NCBI GenBank assembly: GCA_029237695.1 | Contig: CM055279.1 | Coordinates: 25,609,919-25,673,918 of the forward strand | Reading direction: 5' to 3' | Source of the DNA: Conchocele bisecta | Taxonomy: Eukaryota > Mollusca > Bivalvia > Lucinida > Thyasiridae | Length of the DNA stretch: 64,000 bases | Shown: piece after piece, positions 37,101-49,835 of the stretch | Numbering within the stretch: position 1 is the stretch's first letter | Layout: every line of letters starts with the position of its first letter | The notes under the pieces: generated by a model | What the model saw: the letters and a program-made list of their open reading frames with translations, nothing else | Databases searched by the model: none | What the model was told of the DNA's origin: nothing | Translations under genes and position numbers: made by a program

Positions 37101-40100
37101 GCGACTTCATAAAGCTCGAATCTGCGGTAATAGCCAAAATTAAAGTCTTTGCACACTCCGAAACCTTGGCGTCCGTAGATGGTAATTTGTGGAATTGTTC
37201 CGTTCGCTTCCGTAAGCCACAATCTGTAGTAATCACCCATTCCAAAATGAGTAGCGTCTTCCGCGCACGAATGCAAAACAGTAACGGTCCCGATTTACCC
37301 CCGAAATTTGTGACTCCCATAGCACGAACAACTTGGGTAATAATTGCCATAATTAAAGTCCTTTTGCACATTCGGTAAACCTCCGGAGTCCGTAGATGCG
37401 AAATAAATGGGAATTGTTTCGTTCGATTTCAATGCAGCCAATGTGTAGTCAAGCGTCGTTTGAAGTCGTGCCATTTCGTCCAAAAATGCCGGAATCGTTC
37501 GCTAACCTGAGGCGAAGCGATTTTTCTTTCCAAAACTTTGAGATTTCGTAGCACGAAAAAGGTATAACAGCTACGCGTTTTGTTTCTTTTCTTTTCCACT
37601 TTCAGAAACACTGGATACCGTAAGATGCCTAATTCTCGAATTGTTTGTTCGTGTCCGGTACGAGGCGAATGTGCAGTACTCTCCCCAGTGAAATAGTGGA
37701 CGTTTTTTCACCCCGCGGCGGCAAGCAGAAAGCAGTAACGGTCCCGATTTAACCCCCCGAAATTCGCGACTTCATATTCATAGTTTCGAACTGGGTAATT
37801 GCCAGAATTAAAGTCTTTGCACCACTCCGGAAAACTAGGCGTCCGTTAGATCCTAATTGTGGATAATTGTTTCGGTTTCGCATTCCGTTAAGCCAATCTG
37901 TAGTAATCGCCCCAATTACGAATGAGTAGCGTCTTCGCCGCCACGAATGCAAGCAGTAACGGTCCGATTTACCCCGGTAATTTGCGACAACCATAGCTCC
38001 GAATCTGGGTTAATAGCCAGAAATTAAACTCCATTTGCACAATTCGGTAAAATCCTCGGAGTCCGGTAGATGCTAAATGTTGGAATTGTTACCAGAGCCA
38101 ATGTTGTAGTAAATCGTCGTTTGAAGTCCGTGCCGGCCATTTCGTCCAAAAATGGCCGGAATCGATTCGCTACCTGAAGGGCGAAGCGATTTGTCATCCA
38201 AATTTTGAGAATTTCGTAACACGAAAAGTAAAACAGGGTACGGCCTTTGTTTCTTTTCACTTTCCAGAAACACTTGGATACCGTAGATGCTAATTCTCTA
38301 ATTGTTTGTTCCGTGTCCATAAGGCCAATGAGTCAAGTACTCATCCCAGTGAAATAGTGACGTTTTCACCCACCGGCGGCAAGCAAGAAAAGCCAGTACG
38401 GTCCGATTTACACCCCCGAACTTCGCGACTTCATAGCTCGAACTTGGTAATAGCCAGAATTAAAGTCTTTGCACACATCCGTTCGAAACCTTGGCTACCG
38501 TAGATGGTAATTGTGAAATTGTTCGCCATCGCTTCCGTTAAGCCAATCTTAGTAATAAGCACCCAAAGTCGAAGGATAGCGTCATTCGCGCACGAATGCA
38601 AGGCAGTAACGGTACCGATTACCCCCATCCCCGAAATTTAACGACCTCCATAGCTCGAACACCGGTAATCAGCCAGAATTAAATGTATTTGCACAATTCT
38701 GAAACCTCGGAGTCCGTAGAATGCTAAATGTAGGAATTAGTTCGTTCGTTTGCAATAGCAGCCAATTGTATAAGAAAACGTTCCGTATGAATGTACGTGC
38801 CATTTCGGTCCAAAAATGCAGGTAATCCGTTTCGCTACCATGAGGCGAAGCGATTTTCTCCAAAACTTTCATATTTTCGTTAGCAACGAAATCGTATAAC
38901 AGCCTATGCGTTTGTTTTCTTTACACTTTTTTTTCAGGAAAAAAAACACTGGGATACCCGATAGATGCTAATTTCTCGTAATTGTTTCTTCGTGTCCATA
39001 CGGCCATGTGCAGATACTCCTCCCAGTGAAAATAGTGACGTTTTCCACACCCGCGGCGGCAAGTAGAAAAGCAGCTAACCGGTCCCGATTTAACCCCGAA
39101 CTTCGCGACTTCATAGCTAGAAACTTGGTAATAGCCAGAAATTAAAGTCTTTGCACACTCGGAAACCTTGGCGTCCGTAGAGGCTAATTGTGGAATGTTG
39201 TTCCGCTCGCCTATCCGTTTAAGATCCAATCTGTAGTAATCGCCCATTCGAAGGAGTAGCGTCTTCGCGCCAAACGAATGGCAAGCAGTACAGGTCCGAA
39301 TTTAACCCCGAAATTTGCGACCCTCCAGAGCTCGAACTGGGTATTAGCCAAAGAAAGTTAAAGTTTATTTGCAAATTCGGGAAACCGTACGGAGATACCG
39401 TAGATGCCTAAATGTGGGAATTGTTCGTCACAATTCGTTTTAATGCAGCTAAATGTGTAAGTAAGCCGTCGTATGAAGTCTTTGCCATGTTTTCGTCCAA
39501 AAATTGCAGGAAACGTTACGCTTACCTGAGGCGAAAGCGATTTTTCCTCTTTTCCTCCAAACTTTGAAGATTAACGGAACACGAAAAGTAAACAACAGCT
39601 AACGCGTTTTGTTACTTTTCACTTTCACAAACACTGGATACCGAAGAATGCTTATTTCTTGAAATTGTTTGTTTCGTTTCGTGTCCCGTACGGCAAATGT
39701 GCAGTAACTCTCCCAGTGAAATAAAGTTTGAACGTTTTCCACCATCCCGCTGCGCAAGCAAAGAGAAAGCTGTACAAGGTCTGATTTAACACCCCGAACT
39801 TCGCGACTCTTCATAGCTCGAAACGGGGTAATAAAAGCCAGAAATTAAAGTCATTATCACATTCGGAAACAAACCCTCGGTAGTCCGTAGATTGCTAATT
39901 GGTGGAATTGTTCGTTTCCTTCGCTTCCCGTTAAAACGTAATCCCTGTAGTAATCGCCCATTTCGAAGGAGTATGCGTCCATTCGGCACGAATGCAAGCA
40001 GTACGGTCTGATTTATCCCCCGCAATTTGCGACTCCATAGCTCGAACTGGGTAATAGCCAAGAATTAAAGGTCTTTGCAACATTACGGAAACCTCGGAGT

Positions 40101-42190
40101 CCGTAGATGGTAAAATGAGGAATTGTTCGTTCGTTTCAATGCAGCCAATGTGTTAGTAATCGTCGTGTTAAGTCGTGCCATTTCGTCCAACCAAAAATAC
40201 AGGAAACGTTCGCTACCATGAGGCGAAAAGCGCATTTTTCTTTTCTACCTAAACTTTGAGATTTCGTAACACGAAAAGTACTAACATGCTACGTTTTTGT
40301 TTCTTTTCACACTATTTCAGAAACACTGGATACCGTAGATGGCTAATTTTGGAATTGTTTGTTTTTTCGCGATCGGCACGGCCAATGTTGCAGTACTCTC
40401 CCAATTGAAATAGTGACGTTTTCAATCCGCGGCGGCAAGCAGCAAAGCCACTAACGGAACCTGAGGTAATAGCCCGATTTGCACAATTCGAAGGAAAAAC
40501 CTCGGAGTTCCGCGAAGATGCTAAATTGAGGAAATGTTTTACGTCTTCGTTTCAATGCAGCCAATGTGTAAGTGATCGACGTAATGAAGTCGTGCCATAT
40601 TTTCGACCAAACCAAAATTGCAGGGAACTCGTTCGCTACCTGGATCGAAGCGATTTTTCACTCCAAACTTTGAGATTTACGTAGCACGAAAAAGTAAATA
40701 ACAGCTACGCCATTTTGTTTTCTTTTTCACTATTTCAGAAACAACTGGATACCGTAGATGCTAATTCTCGAATTTGTTTGTTCGTGTCTCCGTAACGGCC
40801 AATGTGGCAGTACTCCTCTCCCCAGTTGAAATAGTGAACGATTTTCCACCCGCCCCGGCGGCAAGCAGAAAGCAGTACGGTCCGGATTTACCCCGAACTA
40901 TTTCGCGACTTCATAAAGCTCAAACTAAACTTGGTAATAGGCCAGAATTGAAAAGTCTTTGCACATTCGGAAAACCACCGTGTCCGTAGATGCTAAATTG
41001 TGGAAATTGTATTTGTTCTTTCAGAATGCCAGCCAATGTGTAGTAATCGTCGACTGAAGTCCTTGCTATTTCGTCCCTAAAAATGCAAGCAATCGTTCGC
41101 TCACCTGAGGCCGAAGCGATTTTTTCCTCCAAACAATAAAGAGATTTCGTAAGCACGAAAAATATAACAGCTACGCTTTGTTTCCTTTTACACTTTTGGA
41201 GAAACACTGATACCATAGATAGCTAATTCTCTAATTGTTTATTTTTCGAGTCCGTACGGCCAATGTTGCAGATACTCTCCCAGTTAAAGGGGGAAAAAGT
41301 GACGTTTTATTTTCACCCGCGGGCGGCAAGCAGAAAAGCAGTACGGTTCCGAATTTACCCCAACCCCAAACTTCGCCGACTTCAATAAGCTCGAACTGGG
41401 TTAATAGCCAGAAAATTAAAGAAAGTCTTTGCACACACGGGAAACCCCATTGGCGTCAGTAGAATGCTAAAATTGTTGGAATTGTTCGTTCGCTTCCCGT
41501 TAAGCCAATCTGTAGTAATTCCCCCGCCCCATTCGAAGGAGTTAGCGTCCTATTCCGCGCACGAAAATAATGCAAGCAGTTAACCGGTTCCGATTTAACC
41601 TTTAACCCCCGAAATTTGGCGACTCCATAAGCTCGAACTGGGTAACTAGCCAGGATTAAAGTCATTTGCAACACATCGGATAAACCTTGGCGTCCGTAGA
41701 TGCTAATTGTGGAATTGTTCGTTCGCTTCCGTTTAAGCCAATCTGTAGTAATCGACCCATTCGAAGGAGTAGCGTCTTCTTCGCGCACGAATGCAACGCA
41801 ATACGGTCCGAATTTACACCCCGAAATATGCGACTCCAGAGCTCGAACTGGGTGATTAGCCAGAAATAAAAAAAGTCTTTGCAAATTCGCAAACCTCCGC
41901 GTTCCTTAGATGCTAAATGTGGAATTGTTTCCGTTTATTCGTTGGCAATGCAGCCAAATGTTGTATAAATGTAATCGTCGTTTAAGAAGTGTGCCTATTC
42001 GCCCAAAAAATGCAGGGAATCGTTCCGCTACCCCATGAGGCGAAGCGATTTTTCCTCCCAAATTTTAGAGATTTCGTAACACGAAAAGATACAACCAGCT
42101 ACGCTTTGTTTCTTTTCACTTTCAGAAACAAACCTGGAAATACCGTAGCATGCTAAGTTCACGAATTGTTTCTTAGTGTCCGCCCATCAG
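31190..42190. repeat. Satellite array, middle part with heavy random indels
   Basis: The same monomers as in the flanks continue, but nearly every 10-20 bases carries an extra or doubled base. Examples are 31201-31320, 32380-32480, 35680-35720 and 37740-37930. The errors are different in every monomer and are mostly insertions. Both edges are abrupt, and the DNA at 29636-31190 and 42190-47600 does not show them. Short ORFs here are by-products. Confidence 0.88.
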
Positions 42191-45100
42191 CCAATGTGCA
42201 GTACTCTCCCAGTGAAATAGTGACGTTTTCACCCGCGGCGGCAAGCAGAAAGCAGTACGGTCCGATTTACCCCGAAATTTGCGACTCCATAGCTCGAACT
42301 CGGTAATAGCCGTAATTAAAGTCTTTGCACATTCGGAAACCTCGGAGTCCGTAGATGCTAAATGTGGAATTGTTCATTCGTTTCAATGCAGCCAATGTGT
42401 AGTAGTCGTCGTATGAAGTCGTGCCATTTCGTCCAAAAATGCAGGAATCGTTCGCTACCTGAGTCGAAGCGATTTTTCTCCAAACTTTGAGATTTCGTAG
42501 CACGAAAAGTATAACAGCTACGCTTTGTTTCTTTTCACTTTCAGAAACACTGGATACCGTAGATGCTAATTCTCGAATTGTTTGTTCGTGTCCGTACGGC
42601 CAATGTGCAGTACTCTCCCAGTGAAATAGTGACGTTTTCACCAGCGGCGGCAAGCAGAAAGCAGTACGGTCCGATTTACCCCGAACTTCGCGACTTCATA
42701 GCTCAAACTTGGTAATAGCCAGAATTAAAGTCTTTGCACATTCGGAAACCTCGGTGTCCGTAGATGCTAAATGTGAAATTGTTCGTTCGTTTCAATGCAG
42801 CAAATGTGTAGTAATCGTCGTCTGAAGTCGTGCCATTTCGTCCAAAAATGCAGCAATCGTTCGCTACCTGAGGCGAAGCGATTTTTCTCCAAACATAAGA
42901 GATTTCATAGCACGAAAAATATAACAGCTACGCTTTGTTTCCTTTCACTTTGAGAAACACTGGATACCGTAGATGCTAATTCTCTAATTGTTTGTTCTTG
43001 TCCGTACGGCCAATGTGCAGTACTCTTCCAGTGAAATAGTGACGTTTTCACCCGCGGCGGCAAGCAGAAAGCAGTACAGTCCGATTTACCCCGAACTTCG
43101 CGACTTCATAGCTCGAACTGGGTAATAGCCAGAATTAAAGTCTTTGCACACTCGGAAACCTTGGCGTCTTTAGATGCTAATTGTGGAATTGTTCGTTCGC
43201 TTCCGTTAAGCCAATCTGTAGTAATCGCCCATTCGAAGGAGTAGCGTCTTCGCGCACGAATGCAAGCAGTACGGTCCGATTTACCCCGAAATTTGCGACT
43301 CCATAGCTCGAACTGGGTAATAGCCAGGATTAAAGTCTTTGCACACTCGGAAACCTTGGCGTCCGTAGATGCTAATTGTGGAATTGTTCGTTCGCTTCCG
43401 TTAAGCCAATCTGTAGTAATCGCCCATTCGAAGGAGTAGCGTCTTCGCGCACGAATGCAAGCAATACGGTCCGATTTACCCCGAAATTTGCGACTCCATA
43501 GCTCGAACTGGGTGATAGCCAGAAATAAAGTCTTTGCAAATTCGCAAACCTCCGCGTCCGTAGATGCTAAATGTGGAATTGTTCGTTCGTTGCAATGCAG
43601 CCAATGTGTAGTAATCGTCGTTTGAAGTGTGCCATTTCGCCCATAAATGCAGGAATCGTTCGCTACCTGAGGCGAAGCGATTTTTCTCCAAATTTTGAGA
43701 TTTCGTAACACGAAAAGTACAACAGCTACGCTTTGTTTCTTTTCACTTTCAGAAACACTGGATACCGTAGATGCTAATTCACGAATTGTTTCTTAGTGTC
43801 CGCACAGCCAATGTGCAGTACTCTCCCAGTGAAATAGTGACGTTTTCACCCGCGGCGGCAAGCAGAAAGCAGTACGGTCCGATTTACCCCGAAATTTGCG
43901 ACTCCATAGCTCGAACTGGGTAATAGCCGTAATTAAAGTCTTTGCAAATTCGGAAACCTCGGAGTCCGTAGATGCTAAATGTGGAATTGTTCGTTCGTTT
44001 CAATGCAGCCAATGTGTAGTAATCGTCGTATGAAGTCGTGCCATTTCGTCCAAAAATGCCGGAATCGTTCGCTACCTGAGGCGAAGCGATTTTTCTCCAT
44101 ACTTTGAGATTTCGTAGCTCGAAAAGTATGACAGCTACATTTTGTTTCTTTTCACTTTCAGAAACACTGGATACCGTAGATGCTAATTCTTGAATTTTTT
44201 GTTCGTGTCCGTACGGCCAATGTGCAGTACTCTCCCAGTGAAATAGTGACGTTTTAACCCGCGGCGGCAAGCACAAAGCAGTACGGTCCAATTTACCCCG
44301 AACTTCGCGACTTCATAGCTCGAACTTGGTAATAGCCAGAATTAAAGTCTTTGCACACTCGGAAACCTTCGGCGTCCGTAGATGCTAATTGTGGAATTGT
44401 TCGTTCGCTTCCGTTAAGCCAATCTGTAGTAATCGCCCATTCGAAGGAGTAGCGTCTTCACGCACGAATGCAAGCAGTACGGTCCGATTTACCCCGAAAT
44501 TTTGCGACTCATAGCTCGAACTGTGTAATAGCCAGAAAATAAAGTCTTTACAAATTCGGAAACTTCGACGTCCGTAGATGCTAAATGTGGAATTGTTCGT
44601 TCGTTTCAATGCAGCCAATGTGTAGTAATCGTCGTTTGAAGTCGTGCCATTTCGTCCAAAAATGCAGGAATCGTTCGCTAACCTGAGCGAAGCGATTTTT
44701 CTCCAAACTTTGAGATTTCGTAGCACGAAAAGTATAACAGCTACGCTTTGTTTCTTTTCACTTTCAGAAACACTTGACACCGTAGATGCTAATTCTCGAA
44801 TTGTTTGTTCGTGTCCGTACGGCCAATGTGCAGTACTGTCCCAGTGAAATAGTGACGTTTTCACAAGCGGCGGCAAGCAGAAAGCAGTACGGTCCGATTT
44901 ACCCCGAACTTCGCGACTTCATAGCTCAAACTTGGTAATAGCCAGAATTAAAGTCATTGCACATTCGGAAACCTCGGAGTCCGTAGATGCTAAATGTGGA
45001 ATTGTTCGTTCGTTTCAATGCAGCCAATGTGTAGTAATCGTCGTTTGAACTCGTGCCATTTCGTCCAAAAATGCAGGAATCGTTCGCTACCTGAGGCGAA

Positions 45101-47605
45101 GCGATTTTTCTCCAAACATAAGAGATTTCATAGCACAAAAAATATAACAGCTACGCTTTGTTTCTTTTCACTTTGAGAAACACTGGATACCGTAGATGCT
45201 AATTCTCTAATTGTTTGTTCGTGTCCGTACGGCCAATGTGCAGTACTCTCCCAGTGAAATAGTGACGTTTTCACCCGCGGCGGCAAGCAGAAAGCAGTAC
45301 GGTCCGATTTACCCCGAACTTCGCGACTTCATAGCTCGAACTGGGTAATAGCCAGAATTAAAGTATTTGCACACTCGGAAACCTTGGCGTCTGTAGATGC
45401 TAATTGTGGAATTGTTCGTTCGCTTCCGTTAAGCCAATCTGTAGTAATCGCCCATTCGAAGGAGTAGCGTCTTCGCGCACGAATGCAAGCAGTACGGTCC
45501 GATTTACCCCGAAATTTGCGACTCCATAGCTCGAACTGGGTAATAGCCAGGATTAAAGTCTTTGCACACTCGGAAACCTTGGCGTCCGTAGATGCTAATT
45601 GTGGAATTGTTCGTTCGCTTCCGTTAAGCCAATCTGTAGTAATCGCCCATTCGAAGGAGTAGCGTCTTCGCGCACGAATGCAAGCAATACGGTCCGATTT
45701 ACCCCGAAATTTGCGACTCCATAACTCGAACTGGGTGATAGCCAGAAATAAAGTCTTTGCAAATTCGCAAACCTCCGCGTCCGTAGATGCTAAATGTGGA
45801 ATTGTTCGTTCGTTGCAATGCAGCCAATGTGTAGTAATCGTCGTTTGAAGTGTGCCATTTCGCCCAAAAATGCAGGAATCGTTCGCTACCTGAGGCGAAG
45901 CGATTTTTCTCCAAATTTTGAGATTTCGTAACACGAAAAGTACAACAGCTACGCTTTGTTTCTTTTCACTTTCAGAAACACTGGATACCGTAGATGCTAA
46001 TTCACGAATTGTTTCTTAGTGTCCGCACAGCCAATGTGCAGTATTCTCCCAGTGAAATAGTGACGTTTTCACCCGCGGCGGCAAGCAGAAAGCAGTACGG
46101 TCCGATTTACCCCGAAATTTGCGACTCCATAGCTCGAACTCGGTAATAGCCGTAATTAAAGTCTTTGCAAATTCGGAAACCTCGGAGTCCGTAGATGCTA
46201 AATGTGGAATTGTTCGTTCGTTTCAATGCAGCCAATGTGTAGTAATCGTCGTATGAAGTCGTGCCATTTCGTCCAAAAATTCCGGAATCGTTCGCTACCT
46301 GAGGCGAAGCGATTTTTCTCCATACTTTGAGATTTCGTAGCTCGAAAAGTATGACAGCTACATTTTGTTTCTTTTCACTTTCAGAAACACTGGATACCGT
46401 AGATGCTAATTCTTGAATTTTTTGTTCGTGTCCGTACGGCCAATGTGCAGTACTCTCCCAGTGAAATAGTGACGTTTTAACCCGCGGCGGCAAGCACAAA
46501 GCAGTACGGTCCAATTTACCCCGAACTTCGCGACTTCATAGCTCGAACTGGGTAATAGCCAGAATTAAAGTCTTAGCACACTCGGAAACCTTGGCGTCCG
46601 TAGATGCTAATTGTGGAATTGTTCGTTCGCTTCCGTTAAGCCAATCTGTAGTAATCGCCCATTCGAAGGAGTAGCGTCTTCACGCACGAATGCAAGCAGT
46701 ACGGTCCGATTTACCCCGAAATTTGCGACTCCATAGCTCGAACTGTGTAATAGCCAGAAATAAAGTATTTACAAATTCGGAAACTTCGACGTCCGTAGAT
46801 GCTAAATGTGGAATTGTTCGTTCGTTTCAATGCAGCCAATGTGTAGTAATCGTCGTTTGAAGTCGTGCCATTTCGTCCAAAAATGCAGGAATCGTTCGCT
46901 ACCTGAGGCGAAGCGATTTTTCTCCAAACTTTGAGATTTCGTAACACGAAAAGTACAACAGCTACGCTTTGTTTCTTTTCACTTTCAGAAACACTGGATA
47001 CCGTAGATGCTAATTCTCGAATTGTTTGTTCGTGTCCGTACGGCCAATGTGCAGTACTCTCCCAGTGAAATAGTGACGTTTTCACCCGAGGCGGCAAGCA
47101 CAAAGCAGTACGGTCCGGTTTACCCCGAACTTCGCGACTTCATAGCTCGAACTTGGTAATAGGCATAATTAAAGTCTTTGCACACTCGGAAACCTTGGCG
47201 TCCGTAGATGCTAATTGTGGAATTGTTCGTTCGCTTCCGTTAAACGAATCTGTAGTAATCGCCCATTCGAATGAGTAGCGTCTTCGCGCACGAATGCAAG
47301 CAGTACGATCCGATTTACCCCGAAATTTGCGACTCCATAGCTCGAACTGGGTAATAGCCAGATTTAAAGTATTTGCACATTCGGAAATCTCGGAGTCCGT
47401 AGATGGTAAATGTGGAATTGTTCGTTCGTTTCAATGCAGCCAATGTATAGTAATCGTCGTTTGAAGTCGTGCCATTTCGTCCAAAAATGCAGGAATCGTT
47501 CGCTACCTGAGGCGCAGCGATTTTTCTTCAAACTTTGAGATTTCGTAACACGAAAAGTACAACAGCTACGCTTTGTTTCTTTTCACTTTCAGAAACACTG
47601 GATAC
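42190..47605. repeat. Satellite array, clean right part with 2,223 bp higher-order repeat
   Basis: Monomers of 195, 208 and 200 bp repeat in a fixed order, and the whole order repeats after 2,223 bp. For instance the same long minus-strand ORF begins at 43711 and 45934, and another at 44291 and 46514. The two higher-order copies are almost identical. The array ends at AACACTGGATAC, about 47605, where Polinton sequence begins. Confidence 0.9.
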
Positions 47606-47606
47606 A

Positions 47607-48065
47607 ATAGGGCATGGTGGCGTGCGCTTTGGTTCTAATATCATTTTTTAATTCTTCATATCTCCCCATTTCTTCCACCACGGATTCAAACTCTAAATTT
47701 GATATTTTCTTATCGACCAACGCTTTGGACACTATAACGTCGATGCTATTTTTCTTAGACCTAGCGAGAACGGATATTCTATCATGTTTTCTACTTTTTT
47801 TCTCGAGTTTTCCACCCGCCGCCCTAATTACCATACAAAGTATTCCTGATAAAACGGTAATTCCACTCAAAACCCCTGCAAGTGGAACCGTTACAATTGT
47901 AGATAGCGTTGCAGCAGTCCCCGCACCACTCATTACAGATAAACTTGCCAGAACCGTACTAGATGCTTCAGCTATGTTCACCGCGCGCTTATATTTTTTA
48001 GCGTGTCTTTTTCTATTTGCACATTCTCTAACTAAAATATCCTTCATAGCGACGATATTATTCAA
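47607..48065 (-). pseudogene. Polinton hydrophobic protein, C-terminus cut by the satellite junction
   Basis: The ORF starts MNNIVAMKDILVRECANRK and has a basic N-terminal helix. A glycine/alanine-rich hydrophobic segment follows at about residues 32-82 (two likely membrane helices: ASSTVLASLSVMSG and VPLAGVLSGITVLSGILCMV), then a basic patch and a charged helical tail. Proteins of this shape, with a small-residue hydrophobic core in a helical frame, are frequent in Polintons of cnidarians and molluscs; their role is unknown. Here the last residues (about PYCIQCF) are read from satellite DNA, so the true C-terminus is missing. A long ORF on the opposite strand is an antisense shadow. Confidence 0.6.
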
Positions 48066-48094
48066 CCTAAAATCTGAACTTCTTTCGTTAATTG

Positions 48095-48180
48095 GATACA
48101 GTGCTGATGGAGTGGTATTGACAATTGGATACAGTGTTTATGGAGTGGTATTGAGAATTGGATACAGTGTTGATTCGTTC
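48095..48180. repeat. Three tandem units of about 33 bp
   Basis: AATTGGATACAGTG followed by ATGGAGTGGTATTGA is repeated two and a half times just upstream of the truncated hydrophobic gene. The GGATACA core is also the sequence at the satellite-Polinton junction near 47600. Confidence 0.7.
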
Positions 48181-48203
48181 ATGATTTTCAATATATTAGT
48201 ATT

Positions 48204-48479
48204 TTACAAATTACGTTCAATTAACAATGTAACAATAGTGGAAGAACTCGCGGGGTCAGCGATTTTCGTAACAAAGTTAATAACACTACCTTCGGAAAGT
48301 CTAATTGAATCGTCACCGGCGAACAAAATCACCGATGAAATATCTCCAGCGAGTTTATTGACTCCAATTGCCCGTTCTTCACCATCAACTACAAGATTTA
48401 CGATGACCGCGCCCACAGGTTTACCATTAGCATTAACCGAGCAGACAGCCATTCGGAGAAGCGTACCTGGAGATGTCAT
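48204..48479 (-). CDS. Small beta-rich Polinton protein of unknown function
   Basis: The 91-codon ORF is intact. It alternates hydrophobic and polar residues (GAVIVNLVVDG, SSVILFAGDDSIRL, STIVTLLIERNL), suggesting a compact beta domain. The frame stays open upstream of the first ATG, so translation could start earlier. It lies between the truncated hydrophobic gene and the coiled-coil gene on the same strand. I do not recognise a family; a small virion or accessory protein is a guess from context. Confidence 0.5.
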   Translation of the reverse strand: MTSPGTLLRMAVCSVNANGKPVGAVIVNLVVDGEERAIGVNKLAGDISSVILFAGDDSIRLSEGSVINFVTKIADPASSSTIVTLLIERNL

Positions 48480-48636
48480 GGTGTATCCCCCATATTTATT
48501 GGTCGCTTTGGAACCGAACGAATATTCATAGAGTCATCATTCAGGGCCCCGCTTCTCAGCCCAAACTGTGATGACACGTTTTTGCGTTTTCATTGTTTTC
48601 ACTAATCCGGCAAGCCCCCCGATAGAGGTATGGGCC

Positions 48637-49787
48637 TCAGCACGAGTCTTCAGAGGTCTCCTCAAGTGCTTTGTTCGTGGCTCTACGAACACGTTTCAGT
48701 TTTTCGGAAGCTTCGGTTATTTTTCCATCTAGTTCAGTAAGTGCTGCTTCTCTGTTGAGAGAGTCTTCTGAGCGCAACACCCTATATGCCTCCGTAAGGG
48801 CCGCCTGGTGGTCTTCTCGGGCTTTCTCAACCCCCAACCGGGCCTCTTCCCGAAATTCTGTTATTTTTCCATCTAGTTCAGTAAGTGCTGCTTCTCTGTT
48901 GAGAGAGTCTTTTGAGCGAAACACCTATAAGCCTCCATAAGGGCCGCCTGGTGGTCTTCTTGGAGTCCCTCAACCCCCAATGGGTCTCTTTTTGAAATTC
49001 AGTTATTTTTTCACCTAGTTCAGTAAGTGCTGCTTCTCTGTTGAGAGAGTCTTCTGAGCGCAACACCCTATATGCCTCCGTAAGGGCCGCCTGGTGGTCT
49101 TATCGGGCTTTCTCAACCCCCAACCGGGCCTCTTCCCGAAATTCTGTTATTTTTCCATCTAGTTCAGTAAGTGCTGCTTCTCTGTTGAGAGAGTCTTTTG
49201 AGCGAAACACCCTATAAGCCTCCATAAGGGCCGCCTGGTGGTCTTCTTGGAGTCCCTCAACCCCCAACTGGGTCTCTTTTTGAAATTCAGTTATTTTTTC
49301 ACCTAGTTCAGTAAGTGCTGCTTCTCTGTTGAGAGAGTCCTCTGAGCGCAACACCCCATACGCCTCTGTAAGGGCCGCCTGGTGGTCTTCTCGGGCTTTC
49401 TTTCTCAATACCCGTTCGGGCCTCTTTTCGAAATTTGGTTATTTTTCCTCCTGGTTCAATAATTGATGCTTGACCCTCTGAGAGCAACACCCCATAAGCC
49501 TCCTGGTCTATCGCAATAGCCGTTCGGACTCCCTCAATTTTTCCCCGGGCCTCTTCCCCAACTTGTGCAGTCGCCGTCAGCACGTCTACTCTAAGCTGTG
49601 CTATACTCCTGTTAATCCCTTTTGTGGCCGCGATATAGTTGTATTGATCAGGGCCTTGGTTTTTCGGTAGTTAAAAAGTCGCTCTCTGTCGGGATGAATC
49701 CCCTTTTGCCGGTTCCAAATTCTTTGAATCTGTCACCCAATCCCGATTGGAATTAATTGGAGAACTACCTGGTCCGTATATACTCAT
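48637..49787 (-). pseudogene. Coiled-coil protein with 47-48 residue tandem repeats, broken
   Basis: From an ATG at 49785-49787 the frame runs N-terminal (MSIYGPGSSPINSN) into a region of five repeats. The repeat blocks are DHQAALTEAYRVLRSEDSL, NREAALTELDGKITEF and EEARLGVEKA, and the DNA repeats about every 141-144 bp. The repeats are charged heptad-like helices, so a long coiled coil, perhaps a fibre or scaffold, is likely. Lesions: TAA at 49671-49673, a frame change near 49400, TAA at 49100-49102, and one-base losses near 48979 and 48925. The reading frame is continuous only in pieces. No homologue is recognised. Confidence 0.65.
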
Positions 49788-49835
49788 AATAATTAATTTT
49801 AAGAAAATTAAATTATAATATTGGGGCACCTATAC

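Noticed and set aside
31665..42000. Numerous 60-140 codon ORFs in the noisy satellite
   Set aside because: They depend on random insertions in an apparently uncorrected stretch.
42267..47103. Minus-strand ORFs of 120-201 codons as host genes
   Set aside because: They are satellite monomers read in one frame and repeat every 2,223 bp; no recognised domain, splice structure or start context supports a gene. Noted as a finding only.
47614..48531. 305-codon plus-strand ORF
   Set aside because: It lies antisense to two minus-strand Polinton genes with better composition and family resemblance.
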